A stretch of 64,000 nucleotides of DNA, taken from positions 2,611,501 through 2,675,500 of the forward strand of contig NZ_CP091037.1 in NCBI RefSeq assembly GCF_021534965.1, given 5' to 3'. The position numbers and the translations under genes were made by a program. Shown here in pieces: positions 7,444-16,062 of the stretch. The notes beneath the pieces were generated by a model. It ran no database searches. It saw only the letters and a program-made list of their open reading frames with translations, and had not been told where the DNA came from. This DNA is from Muricauda sp. SCSIO 65647 (GTDB lineage Bacteria; Bacteroidota; Bacteroidia; Flavobacteriales; Flavobacteriaceae). Every line of letters starts with the position of its first letter. The first letter of the stretch is position 1.

Positions 7444-9225
7444 ATGAAAAAGTTAATTAATAACTTATTGTATGTAAGCCTTTTTATCGTGGCATTGAGT
7501 TTTACTTCATGTCAAGAAGAATTTGAAGAAGTAGGCGGGGATCAGCAAGAGACCCTGATGGCAGACTCTAACACTGCCGATTTGATTGTGAAGACATCGT
7601 CAAATGACGGTTCTTTTGACAACATTGTCGATGGGGCCAGTTGTATTGCGGTGAAGTTTCCATATACCGTTGATGTTGGCGGTATTCAGATTACCATCGA
7701 CTCTAGGGAAGACCTTCATTTGATCGAAGAGATTTTCGATGAGTTCGATGATGATGAAGATATTTTAGAGTTTCTCTTTCCGATTACCATTACCCTTGGT
7801 GATTTTACCGAGATCGTTATTGAAAACGAAGAACAGTTGTCAGAGTTGGCCGAAGAGTGCCTTGAAGGAGGTGACGATGATGATATCGAGTGTATCGATT
7901 TCGTTTATCCGATTACCCTGTATACTTTCGATATCAATGAACAGCAGACCGGTAGCGTTGTTATTGAGAGTGACAAAGATTTGAGAAGGTTCTTTGATGG
8001 TCTTGATGATGATGACCTTATCGGTATCGATTTCCCCATTACCTTGAAGAAGTACGATGGCACCGAAGTAGTGGTAGAAAACAATGCCGAATTGGCGCGT
8101 GCCCTTGAAGCGGCCGAAGATGAGTGTGATGAAGATGATGATGACGATTACAATGACGATGATTTCGACGAAGAGCGTTTTGATTTCTGCTTGACAGAAT
8201 GCCCATGGCAAGTACGTGAGGTCGTTCGCGATGAAGTTAACCAAACAGAGCAGTACCTTGAGTATTTGATGATATTCGAAGAAGAAGGAATGGTCACGGT
8301 AAAAGATCGAGAAGGCAATGTCTTGAACGGTGAATGGAGCGTTAGGTTTACCGACCATGGTCCGCTTTTGACCCTTGCTTTTGACGTCTTGGTCGACTTT
8401 AACCTAGAGTGGTTGGTATATGAGGTTGGTGAGCATACCATCAAGTTATACGCAGAAGGCGGTAACAAGATTATCATGAAGCAACTTTGTGAAGATGACG
8501 ATGACGATGATGGCGATGATGATGATGATGACCCCAATACATTGAGAGAAATCTTGAAAGAATGTGAGTGGATCATAAAAAAGGTCAAAAACCAAGGTGA
8601 GGAAATCGACAGATTACTTGGTTACGAATTTAAGTTCATGGCTGAAGGAGTAGTTACTTTGAGTAACGGAATCACCACTTCTGAAGGTTCATGGGAGATA
8701 GGGTTCAATTCTGAACAAGTACTTTCATTGCTGATCACCTTTGGTGATGAGCCTGCAGTGAACTTCGAATGGCCATTGCGTCATCTTGATGACGATAGAT
8801 TGAAGTTTGAAGTCGAAGAAGTTGACTACGAACTGGTATTGCAACGTGTATGTGATGACAATGCGGGAGATGGCGATGTATCTGAAATCAGGAATATCAT
8901 GTTAGGCGGTCTTTGGAATGTAGCTCTTTTGGATGATGAAGGTGTTGATGAAACGGATGACTATGCCGGAATGGACTTTGGTTTCTCAACGTTCCATCAA
9001 GTAGAGGTCTCTATAGACGATGATCCAATTACGGCCGGTGTTTGGAGGGTTTTGCGAAATGCTGATGGCAATTTGAAGTTCTACTTGAACCTTGGCGATG
9101 ACGAAACCTTTGAAGATCTGACTGAAGCCTGGTATATCACCGAAGTTTCTTCAGATAGAATTGAATTGGTATATGAAGATGAGGAAATAAACAGCAAAAC
9201 GTTGGTTTTCGAGAAAAAGCCATAA
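7444..9225 (+). CDS. Very acidic modular lipoprotein with two sets of internal repeats
   Basis: This 593-residue protein has a lipoprotein signal peptide (lipobox SFTSC, Cys23) and is extremely rich in Asp and Glu. Residues 67-227 hold four copies of a module of about 35-40 residues built as F-P-I-T-(strand)-G/T-EVVIEN-x-x-x-L (near 67, 108, 152 and 194). Asp-rich linkers follow, then three copies of a module of about 105 residues (near 247, 373 and 486) with a W near the start and alternating strands, similar in outline to lipocalin-like/DUF domains. Acidic clusters suggest divalent-cation binding, which is inference. It is divergent from the ECF sigma gene and has a matching ECF-like promoter. 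Enzymatic function is not apparent. Confidence 0.75.
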   Translation: MKKLINNLLYVSLFIVALSFTSCQEEFEEVGGDQQETLMADSNTADLIVKTSSNDGSFDNIVDGASCIAVKFPYTVDVGGIQITIDSREDLHLIEEIFDEFDDDEDILEFLFPITITLGDFTEIVIENEEQLSELAEECLEGGDDDDIECIDFVYPITLYTFDINEQQTGSVVIESDKDLRRFFDGLDDDDLIGIDFPITLKKYDGTEVVVENNAELARALEAAEDECDEDDDDDYNDDDFDEERFDFCLTECPWQVREVVRDEVNQTEQYLEYLMIFEEEGMVTVKDREGNVLNGEWSVRFTDHGPLLTLAFDVLVDFNLEWLVYEVGEHTIKLYAEGGNKIIMKQLCEDDDDDDGDDDDDDPNTLREILKECEWIIKKVKNQGEEIDRLLGYEFKFMAEGVVTLSNGITTSEGSWEIGFNSEQVLSLLITFGDEPAVNFEWPLRHLDDDRLKFEVEEVDYELVLQRVCDDNAGDGDVSEIRNIMLGGLWNVALLDDEGVDETDDYAGMDFGFSTFHQVEVSIDDDPITAGVWRVLRNADGNLKFYLNLGDDETFEDLTEAWYITEVSSDRIELVYEDEEINSKTLVFEKKP

Positions 9226-9249
9226 CAATATTTGCCCCTTATTTTTCTG

Positions 9250-9288
9250 AAAAGGACAGTTTGCCCCAAAACTGTCCTTTTCTTTTTG
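9250..9288 (+). terminator. Rho-independent terminator after the acidic lipoprotein gene
   Basis: A perfect 13-bp stem (9250-9262 pairing with 9269-9281, loop GCCCCA) is followed by a T-rich stretch. It separates the acidic lipoprotein gene from ffh. Confidence 0.9.
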
Positions 9289-9362
9289 TTCATGCTTTGT
9301 TGAGAATCTCTTTTTCAAAGCCTTTGCGCTTATTTCTAAAGCAGCAATCCACCAGTATTTCT

Positions 9363-9370
9363 TAAATTTG
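9363..9370 (+). promoter_or_regulatory. Bacteroidota -7 box for ffh
   Basis: TAAATTTG matches the TAnnTTTG -7 consensus of Bacteroidota sigma-A promoters and lies 25 bp before the ffh start, just after the terminator. No clear TTG -33 box at normal spacing was seen. Confidence 0.6.
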
Positions 9371-9395
9371 TGCTCCTTAAAAATGCTGGAAACCT

Positions 9396-10724
9396 ATGTT
9401 TGATAATTTAAGTGAAAAACTCGATAAGGCGTTACATGTACTGAAAGGGCGTGGTCAAATCACTGAAATAAACGTGGCCGAGACCATGAAAGAGATACGG
9501 CGTGCTTTGCTCGATGCCGATGTCAACTTCAAGATAGCCAAAGAGTTTACCAATAGGGTCAAAGAAAAAGCACTGGGCCAAAATGTGCTGACCACCCTTC
9601 AACCTGGCCAACTGATGGTCAAAATCGTCAAAGACGAATTGACAGCGTTGATGGGCGGTGAGGCTGAAGACATTGACCTTTCGGGCAATCCATCAGTCGT
9701 TTTGATGTCGGGTCTCCAAGGTTCGGGTAAGACCACTTTTTCTGGAAAACTGGCGAATTATCTAAACAAGAAAAAAAATAAAAAACCATTGCTGGTGGCC
9801 TGTGACGTCTATCGTCCAGCGGCTATTGATCAATTGCACATTGTCGGTGATCAGGTAGGTATCGAGGTATATTCTGATAGGGGCAACAGTGATCCGGTGG
9901 CCATAGCCAAGGCAGGTATCAAACATGCTAGGGAGAACGGCAAGAATGTGGTCATCATAGATACTGCGGGCCGATTGGCGGTAGATGAACAGATGATGAC
10001 CGAGATTGCCAATATTCACAAGGCCGTAGACCCTGAAGAGACCTTGTTCGTGGTCGATGCCATGACCGGCCAAGATGCTGTGAACACCGCCAAAGCCTTC
10101 AATGACGTTTTGAATTTTGACGGGGTCATTTTGACAAAATTGGATGGCGATACCCGTGGGGGTGCGGCCATATCGATCAAATCAGTGGTTGACAAGCCCA
10201 TAAAGTTCATAGGTACAGGTGAAAAGATGGAAGCCATAGATGTCTTTCATCCCTCCCGTATGGCCGACCGTATCTTGGGAATGGGCGATGTGGTTTCCTT
10301 GGTTGAACGTGCCCAAGAACAGTTTGATGAAGAACAAGCCCGAAAAATTCAAAAGAAGATTGCCAAAAACCGTTTCGGATTTGATGACTTTCTCAGTCAG
10401 ATACAACAAATCAAGAAAATGGGCAATATGAAAGATTTGATGGGCATGATTCCCGGTATGGGCAAGGCCATGAAAGGTATCGATATCGATGACGATGCCT
10501 TCAAGCATATCGAGGCCATGATACATTCTATGACGCCCGATGAGCGTGCCAATCCATCTAAACTGAATTCAAGCCGTAAAAAGCGTATCGCAGTTGGTAG
10601 CGGCCGCTCGATACAAGAGGTCAATCAGTTGCTGAAGCAGTTCAACCAAATGAGCAAAATGATGAAGATGATGCAGGGCGGTGGCGGCAAAAAAATGATG
10701 CAAATGATGCAAAATATGCGTTAG
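9396..10724 (+). CDS. ffh: Signal recognition particle protein Ffh
   Basis: Ffh is the GTPase subunit of the signal recognition particle; with the 4.5S RNA it delivers nascent membrane proteins to FtsY at the inner membrane. The 442-residue length is normal. The N domain covers about 1-90, the NG GTPase domain about 100-295 with the P-loop GLQGSGKTT (near 106-114), DTAGRL and TKLDGDTRGG, and the methionine-rich M domain about 320-442 ends in a run of MMKMM/KKMMQMM, which binds signal peptides. It has its own promoter and is followed by heptamer repeats and a four-helix-bundle gene. Confidence 0.98.
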   Translation: MFDNLSEKLDKALHVLKGRGQITEINVAETMKEIRRALLDADVNFKIAKEFTNRVKEKALGQNVLTTLQPGQLMVKIVKDELTALMGGEAEDIDLSGNPSVVLMSGLQGSGKTTFSGKLANYLNKKKNKKPLLVACDVYRPAAIDQLHIVGDQVGIEVYSDRGNSDPVAIAKAGIKHARENGKNVVIIDTAGRLAVDEQMMTEIANIHKAVDPEETLFVVDAMTGQDAVNTAKAFNDVLNFDGVILTKLDGDTRGGAAISIKSVVDKPIKFIGTGEKMEAIDVFHPSRMADRILGMGDVVSLVERAQEQFDEEQARKIQKKIAKNRFGFDDFLSQIQQIKKMGNMKDLMGMIPGMGKAMKGIDIDDDAFKHIEAMIHSMTPDERANPSKLNSSRKKRIAVGSGRSIQEVNQLLKQFNQMSKMMKMMQGGGGKKMMQMMQNMR

Positions 10725-10733
10725 TATATTTTA

Positions 10734-10775
10734 GTTCAAGGTTCAAGGTTCAAGGTTCAAGGTTCAAGGTTCAAG
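10734..10775. repeat. Perfect tandem heptamer repeat (GTTCAAG x 6)
   Basis: Six perfect head-to-tail copies of GTTCAAG lie between the ffh stop codon and the four-helix-bundle gene. A 7-bp unit would shift frame if coding, but the region is intergenic. A second, degenerate heptamer array lies on the other side of the same gene (11203-11230). Confidence 0.95.
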
Positions 10776-10802
10776 GTTTGATAAATTCCCAAATAGGACA
10801 AT

Positions 10803-11198
10803 ATGGCAAGGGTTGAAATGTTTGAAGACCTTGAAATTTGGCAACGGGCAAGAGAGATTTGCAATGATGTTTACGATTTGATAGAGAATACCCCATTGGG
10901 CCGAAATTATGCCCTGAGAGATCAAATGGATAAATCTTCAGGCTCGGTAATGGATAATATAGCTGAAGGCTTTGAGCGTAATGGCAATAGGGAATTCATT
11001 CAATTTTTAAGTATTTCAAAAGCATCTTGTGGTGAACTTCGTTCGCAATTGTACAGAACTTTCGATAGAGGGCATATTGATAAGGAAACATTTGATGTTT
11101 TAAAGAAAAAAATAATGGTCAATAGTAAAAAGATCGGTGCATTCATGAACTACTTGTCAAAATCTGAATTTAGGGGTTTCAAATACAAAAATAAGTGA
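10803..11198 (+). CDS. Four-helix-bundle protein, S23 / 23S rRNA intervening-sequence family
   Basis: This 131-residue protein belongs to the four-helix-bundle family first seen as the S23 ORF in intervening sequences of some 23S rRNA genes; characteristic stretches are FEDLEIWQRAREI, YALRDQMDKSSGSVMDNIAEGFERN and EFIQFLSISKASCGELRSQL. The family forms pentameric helical bundles and includes the Avd accessory protein of diversity-generating retroelements, but stand-alone copies such as this have no settled function. No reverse transcriptase is nearby. It is wedged between the unrelated genes ffh and folD and is flanked by heptamer repeats on both sides, which suggests arrival as a small cassette. 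Confidence 0.88.
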   Translation: MARVEMFEDLEIWQRAREICNDVYDLIENTPLGRNYALRDQMDKSSGSVMDNIAEGFERNGNREFIQFLSISKASCGELRSQLYRTFDRGHIDKETFDVLKKKIMVNSKKIGAFMNYLSKSEFRGFKYKNK

Positions 11199-11202
11199 GG
11201 TG

Positions 11203-11230
11203 AACCTTTAACATTAAACTTTAGAATCTT
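11203..11230. repeat. Degenerate heptamer repeat before folD (AACxTTA-type, 4 units)
   Basis: Units AACCTTT, AACATTA, AACTTTA and GAATCTT run in register and end directly at the folD start codon (11231), so they form the untranslated leader of folD. Together with 10734-10775 they bracket the four-helix-bundle gene. Confidence 0.6.
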
Positions 11231-12109
11231 ATGAACATTCTTGACGGAAAAAAAATATCCAATCAAATCAAAGATGAGATTGCCATAGAGGTCACTGAAA
11301 TGAAAGAACGGGGTGAAAAGACCCCTCATTTGGCGGCTGTTTTGGTGGGCAATGATGGTGCCAGCCTTACTTATGTGGGCAGTAAGGTACGTTCGTGCAA
11401 GAAAATTGGTTTCGAATCGACATTGGTTCATCTTCCAGAAGAAACTACAGAAGAAGAGTTATTGCAACAGGTCAAAAGCTTGAATGAAAACCCTGATATT
11501 GATGGATATATCGTACAATTGCCCTTGCCCAGACATATCGATGAGCAAAAGGTGCTGATGGCCGTAGACCCTGACAAAGATGTAGATGGGTTCCATCCCA
11601 CCAACTTCGGCAAAATGGCATTGGATATGGAGTCTTTTATTCCTGCCACCCCATTCGGAATTATGGAGCTACTTCAACGATATGACATAGATACCGAGGG
11701 AAAGCATACCGTTGTGATCGGGCGCAGCCATATCGTCGGACGGCCCATCAGTATTTTGATGAGCCAAAAAGGAAAGGCGGCCAATGCTACGGTGACCATT
11801 ACGCATAGCCGAACCAAAAATTTAAAAGAGCTGACACTTCAAGCAGATATCATTGTATCGGCTTTAGGCGTTCCGAACTTTCTAAAAGCCGATATGGTCA
11901 AAGAAGGCGTTGTCGTCATTGATGTGGGGATCACCCGTGTGCCTGACGATTCGCGAGAAAGAGGCTATTATATCACCGGTGATGTCGATTTTGAAAACGT
12001 GGGCAAAAAAGCTTCCTATATTACACCCGTACCGGGTGGAGTTGGTCCCATGACCATCGCAATGCTATTGAAGAATACACTTTTGGCGCGTAAGCGGCAC
12101 CGAGCGTAA
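11231..12109 (+). CDS. folD: Bifunctional methylenetetrahydrofolate dehydrogenase/cyclohydrolase FolD
   Basis: FolD converts 5,10-methylene-THF to 10-formyl-THF through a NADP-dependent dehydrogenase and a cyclohydrolase step in the cytosol. The protein (292 residues, normal length) shows the catalytic [13 protein letters not shown] stretch with Tyr and Lys, the [11 protein letters not shown] motif, the nucleotide-binding [16 protein letters not shown] and the C-terminal [12 protein letters not shown] signature. The start codon abuts the heptamer repeat. It follows the four-helix-bundle gene by 32 bp, so it may depend on upstream transcription or on a promoter inside that gene. Confidence 0.97.
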   Translation: MNILDGKKISNQIKDEIAIEVTEMKERGEKTPHLAAVLVGNDGASLTYVGSKVRSCKKIGFESTLVHLPEETTEEELLQQVKSLNENPDIDGYIVQLPLPRHIDEQKVLMAVDPDKDVDGFHPTNFGKMALDMESFIPATPFGIMELLQRYDIDTEGKHTVVIGRSHIVGRPISILMSQKGKAANATVTITHSRTKNLKELTLQADIIVSALGVPNFLKADMVKEGVVVIDVGITRVPDDSRERGYYITGDVDFENVGKKASYITPVPGGVGPMTIAMLLKNTLLARKRHRA

Positions 12110-12178
12110 AGCACTTTCACAACAATTACCGACCTTTAGTATCTTTAAGTACATAAAGTATTGGATACAAAAGGTTTA

Positions 12179-15100
12179 ATGAGAATATTGTTGACTTTTC
12201 TCCTGTTTTCGGTAGGCGAGCTTTCGGGGCAGCTGTACGAGACGGCCCGTTATGCCGATGACAATGGACTTCCTTCACGTATTGTCAGGGATGTTGCCCA
12301 AGATAGCCATGGCTTCATATGGGTGGCGGGCAATAATGGGCTTTTTAAGTTTGATGGTAAAAAGTTCAAACCATTCAAGGCTGCACTGAAAGATACCATT
12401 GGCCTAAGGGACAACAAAATAAATACGGTCATTACGGCTTCAGACGACAAGATATGGCTCGGAACGCCCATGGGCCTGCATGTACTTGAAGATGAAACCG
12501 TGAAGTACATAAAGCTTTTAGAGAATCCGACAGAGTCACAAGAATACGTTCTTAGTGTTTTTGAAGATGTGCAGAACAGACTGTGGGTAGGCACCTACGG
12601 AGGCCTTTTTTTGTTGGAAAAAGATGGCGGGCCCATTCACTTTCTATCAGAAGGAGGCAACAGTGAGGTTGCCCAAGAGACAATTTGGGGCATATCGCAA
12701 GACCACGAGGGCAGCATTTGGGTAGCTACCAATGAAGGCCCATACATAATGAAACAAGGCCAGCAGTACGATTTCAGACCCATGGCAATTGAAAGTGAAG
12801 AAGACCTTGACCTAAACGACGCAAGCCTTTTTCAGTACAGGCACTACAATGATTCAATCGTGCTCATCGCCTCATCCATAGGGCTGCTAAAGGGCGTTCA
12901 TAAAAGAGATCGCTTGATGGTCAGTAGGTTCAATGGTCAAGAAGGGGCGGTACCGAATTACCATATTCAAGATCTCGAGATCGATGATGAAGGCAACTTA
13001 TGGTTGGCCACTTGGAAGAACGGCCTCAAAAAATACGGGTGGATGACAGGTAGATTGATCGAAAAAAAGATAATCACCAAAAATGGGTTTTTAGCAATGT
13101 CTGGAGACGTGAAAGCCGTATTCAAAGACCATCAAGGTAATGTGTGGGCAGCCAACACCAATGGCCTGTACAAATTCAGCAAGAGTCAAGATAGGTTATT
13201 GACATTTCCACCGAGACACCAAGAAAACTGTCTTCCCAATTTTTATGGTATTTATGCGATTCTTGAAGATAACAGATCAAACCTATGGGTGACCACTTCA
13301 ACGGCTCTGTATAGGTTCAAAAAAGAGGACCTGCTACAGGGCGCATGCCCAGAGAACTATCTGTACTTTGAAGATGCAAACATGCAACTTTCTCGAGACT
13401 TGTTCATCGATACCGAGAATAGATTATGGATAGGTGCCGATGGCGGACTTTTTGTTACTCAATTGGACGATGACCAAAATCCGGGTGAATTCATTAGATA
13501 TAGTATAGCAGATGGGCTTCCACACAATTGGTCTTTTGAGGTCGAACAGATTGACAAAAACAGCTTTTGGATCGGCAACTATCACGGATTGTTGAAGTTG
13601 ACCCTGCCCAATGGTAACTTAAAACAACCCAGCATAGAAGTGTTCGCCCATGATAAGGAAAGACCTGAAAGTCTGGTAAACTCGCAGGCCATGAGCATTG
13701 AAAGAGACGCCAATGGAGCTTTTTGGATTGGCACCTTCAGTGGGGTCAGTAGGCTTATTGATGATTTTGATCAAGGTGTTTTTAAAGGGTATACCAGTGT
13801 TTATGCCAACTTTAAAGGCTTGAGTAACAACTCGATAAAAAAAATCTTCAATGACAGCTCAAACAATCTTTGGGTTGCCACCCAAAGAGGGCTCAACCTC
13901 TACTTGCCCGAAGAAGATCGGTTTCTCCAATTTGGTCATGCTGAAGGACTGCCATCAGAGTACGTTTTGGGCATACAAGAAGATTCAAAAGGCCATTTAT
14001 GGATTTGCACCACCAATGGGGTTCTCAAAACACAATTTGATAGTGCCTCAATGCGCTTTGTTGAAAAAGAATATTTCACGGCGCAAGATGGATTGGTCGA
14101 TAATATTCCATACCGCAATTCAATTTTAATCGATGATAATGATAACGTGTTTATCGGTAGCCGTGATGGGATCAGTATTTTTTCCCACAGGGCAAATAGT
14201 GGCATAAATACCTCAAATTTTCAACTTGCCCTTACCGACCTTGAGAGCATCGGTAAAAAAGAAGAGGGTTTCAATTCGGTATATGATAGACTGGTGGATG
14301 GCAAAATAGGGCTTTCCTATCGCGAAAATTCGATAAAGATCAATTATGCGGCCCTTGATTTTTTGAATCCATCGTTCAATAGGTACCGCCATAAATTTTT
14401 GCCTTCAAATGAGACTTGGATTGAAACGGGAAACGACTCTGAGCTTACCTATTACAACCTTCCTTCAGGTGACTATGAACTGATTTTAGATGGGGCAAAC
14501 GGCCTCGGTCAGTGGTCTGGCAATCCCATTCGGTTGCATGTGACCGTTAACCCCCCATTTTGGAAAACGAATTGGGCACTATTTGGTTATGTTCTTCTTC
14601 TTACTATGGCTATTGCTGTGGTATATCGCATCAGAATTAGAAAAAAGGAACGCGATTGGGAACAAAAAATAACTATGGAAGCAGCCATAATCAATGAACG
14701 GGAGCAATTGCGAAAAGAGAATGCGGCAGATTTTCACGACGAACTGGGTTCCATGCTCACCAAAATATCAATGTTCTTGACCATGGCCGAGCGAAATTTG
14801 GAGGGGAATGAAGATCCACGGCCTTTTTTTCAAAAGATAAGGGCCAATACTAAAGGACTTTCTACAGGATTTAGGGATTTACTTTGGGTCATAGATCCGC
14901 AAAAAGACAGTTTGGCCGATACTTTTTTAAGGCTTAAGTCATTTGGTGAAGAGCTGTTTGAGCAGAGTGATATCGATTTTACGACCAGTGAATTCCAAGA
15001 GGTTTTTACCGAACGCATGTTGAATCCTAAAACCAAAAAACAGGTTGTAATGATTTTTAAAGAGGCCATGAACAATTGTCTTAAATATGCCCAGGCCAAA

Positions 15101-15328
15101 AAAGCAACCTTGAATTTAAGCGCAAATGGCAGATTCTCGAAAATGGAATTTAGCGATAATGGATCGGGTTTTGATGCCAACAAAAAATCGAAGGGCAGGG
15201 GATTAAAAAATATGTCGAACAGGGCCGAAAGCATAGGGGCCAGGTTATCGATTGTTTCTTCAACCAAGGGCACGACCATAGCTCTGGACAGAATACCCCA
15301 TATGGGTGATGAATTTTCTGATAAGTAA
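12179..15328 (+). CDS. Two-component sensor histidine kinase with seven-bladed propeller sensor (Reg_prop/Y_Y_Y)
   Basis: This large sensor (about 1049 residues from the ATG at 12179; a TTG at 12161 adds six residues) has a signal peptide, a periplasmic beta-propeller region of repeated Reg_prop blades over about residues 25-700 (for example WVGTYGGLF, WIGTFSGVSRL, WVATQRGLNLY), a Y_Y_Y domain (about 730-800), one transmembrane segment (near 805-825), and a HisKA_3/HATPase module. The phosphorylated His is in DFHDELGSML (about residue 853); the ATPase N box is EAMNNCLKYA and the G box is DNGSGFD. It should pass phosphate to the LuxR-type regulator encoded 17 bp downstream. A near -7 box TATCTTTA lies at 12140-12147. 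No receiver domain is fused. Ligand unknown. Confidence 0.92.
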   Translation: MRILLTFLLFSVGELSGQLYETARYADDNGLPSRIVRDVAQDSHGFIWVAGNNGLFKFDGKKFKPFKAALKDTIGLRDNKINTVITASDDKIWLGTPMGLHVLEDETVKYIKLLENPTESQEYVLSVFEDVQNRLWVGTYGGLFLLEKDGGPIHFLSEGGNSEVAQETIWGISQDHEGSIWVATNEGPYIMKQGQQYDFRPMAIESEEDLDLNDASLFQYRHYNDSIVLIASSIGLLKGVHKRDRLMVSRFNGQEGAVPNYHIQDLEIDDEGNLWLATWKNGLKKYGWMTGRLIEKKIITKNGFLAMSGDVKAVFKDHQGNVWAANTNGLYKFSKSQDRLLTFPPRHQENCLPNFYGIYAILEDNRSNLWVTTSTALYRFKKEDLLQGACPENYLYFEDANMQLSRDLFIDTENRLWIGADGGLFVTQLDDDQNPGEFIRYSIADGLPHNWSFEVEQIDKNSFWIGNYHGLLKLTLPNGNLKQPSIEVFAHDKERPESLVNSQAMSIERDANGAFWIGTFSGVSRLIDDFDQGVFKGYTSVYANFKGLSNNSIKKIFNDSSNNLWVATQRGLNLYLPEEDRFLQFGHAEGLPSEYVLGIQEDSKGHLWICTTNGVLKTQFDSASMRFVEKEYFTAQDGLVDNIPYRNSILIDDNDNVFIGSRDGISIFSHRANSGINTSNFQLALTDLESIGKKEEGFNSVYDRLVDGKIGLSYRENSIKINYAALDFLNPSFNRYRHKFLPSNETWIETGNDSELTYYNLPSGDYELILDGANGLGQWSGNPIRLHVTVNPPFWKTNWALFGYVLLLTMAIAVVYRIRIRKKERDWEQKITMEAAIINEREQLRKENAADFHDELGSMLTKISMFLTMAERNLEGNEDPRPFFQKIRANTKGLSTGFRDLLWVIDPQKDSLADTFLRLKSFGEELFEQSDIDFTTSEFQEVFTERMLNPKTKKQVVMIFKEAMNNCLKYAQAKKATLNLSANGRFSKMEFSDNGSGFDANKKSKGRGLKNMSNRAESIGARLSIVSSTKGTTIALDRIPHMGDEFSDK
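15292..15310. repeat. 19-bp direct repeat, copy 1 (end of kinase gene)
   Basis: AATACCCCATATGGGTGAT lies within the last codons of the kinase gene and recurs identically at 15987-16005, after the response regulator gene. The core CCCATATGGG is a perfect palindrome. Confidence 0.8.
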
Positions 15329-15345
15329 ACGTAACTTGTGACGTA

Positions 15346-15972
15346 ATGTCTATACAAGATATTCATATTGCCATAGTTGAAGACGATAATGAGATTCGTC
15401 AGACCCTGAACCTTATTATCGATGGATCTTCAGGTTTTACTTGTAAATATGCATTCCCAGATGGAGAATCGGCTTTGGCTTCCATAGGAAACCTTCCTGT
15501 TGACATTGTTTTAATGGATATTGACCTTCCTGGCAGGTCGGGAATCGAAGTGACACGCCAGCTCAAGATTGAAAATCCTGAATTGGATATTATTATGCTT
15601 ACCGTACAATCTGATGACGATTCCATCTTTGAGTCCCTTTGCGCAGGGGCCTCAGGCTATTTGTTGAAAGATACCAGCCCCGCAGAACTGTTGGTTCATA
15701 TTCGAGAAGTGTTTGAAGGTGGTGCTCCCATGAGTAGCACTATTGCCAGACGTATCATCAATTCGTTTCGGGTGATTGAGAATCCGCTTTCTGAGCGCGA
15801 GACCGAAATATTGCGCATGTTGTCTAAAGGGTTGAACTACAAAGAAATTGCTGAAAAAGCATTTTTGAGTCCGCATACCGTAAAAAGCCACATCAAGAAT
15901 ATTTACTCAAAATTGCATGTGGGCAATAGGGCAGAAGCCATATACAAGGCCATTAAGCAGAAACTTATCTAA
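15346..15972 (+). CDS. NarL/FixJ-type response regulator
   Basis: This 208-residue regulator has an N-terminal receiver domain (about 5-120; acidic pocket in EDDNE, phospho-acceptor Asp in VDIVLMDIDLPG, Lys in LLKDTSP) and a C-terminal LuxR-type helix-turn-helix (about 145-205; LSERETEILRMLSKGLNYKE and HTVKSHIKNIY). The kinase encoded 17 bp upstream has the HisKA_3 domain that normally pairs with this class, so the two form a two-component system. The palindromic core of the 19-bp repeats on both sides of the gene is a possible binding site, which is inference. Confidence 0.95.
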   Translation: MSIQDIHIAIVEDDNEIRQTLNLIIDGSSGFTCKYAFPDGESALASIGNLPVDIVLMDIDLPGRSGIEVTRQLKIENPELDIIMLTVQSDDDSIFESLCAGASGYLLKDTSPAELLVHIREVFEGGAPMSSTIARRIINSFRVIENPLSERETEILRMLSKGLNYKEIAEKAFLSPHTVKSHIKNIYSKLHVGNRAEAIYKAIKQKLI

Positions 15973-15986
15973 GCCACTTACCATTA

Positions 15987-16005
15987 AATACCCCATATGG
16001 GTGAT
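15987..16005. repeat. 19-bp direct repeat, copy 2 (after response regulator gene)
   Basis: This copy is identical to 15292-15310 and lies in the intergenic region 58 bp before the OmpA-like gene. Its palindromic core CCCATATGGG could be an operator for the response regulator. Confidence 0.8.
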
Positions 16006-16062
16006 TGACGCAAATAGCTCAAAAAGAGACATTTGATAAGTTAATCATAAAATCATCCAAAA

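Noticed and set aside
7840-8588. Long antisense frames opposite the acidic lipoprotein gene
   Set aside because: Asp and Glu codons (GAT, GAC, GAA) read as long open frames on the other strand; the Ser- and Ile-rich products are composition artefacts.
10734-10775. Possible CRISPR-like array
   Set aside because: The unit is 7 bases with no spacers, so it is a simple tandem repeat.
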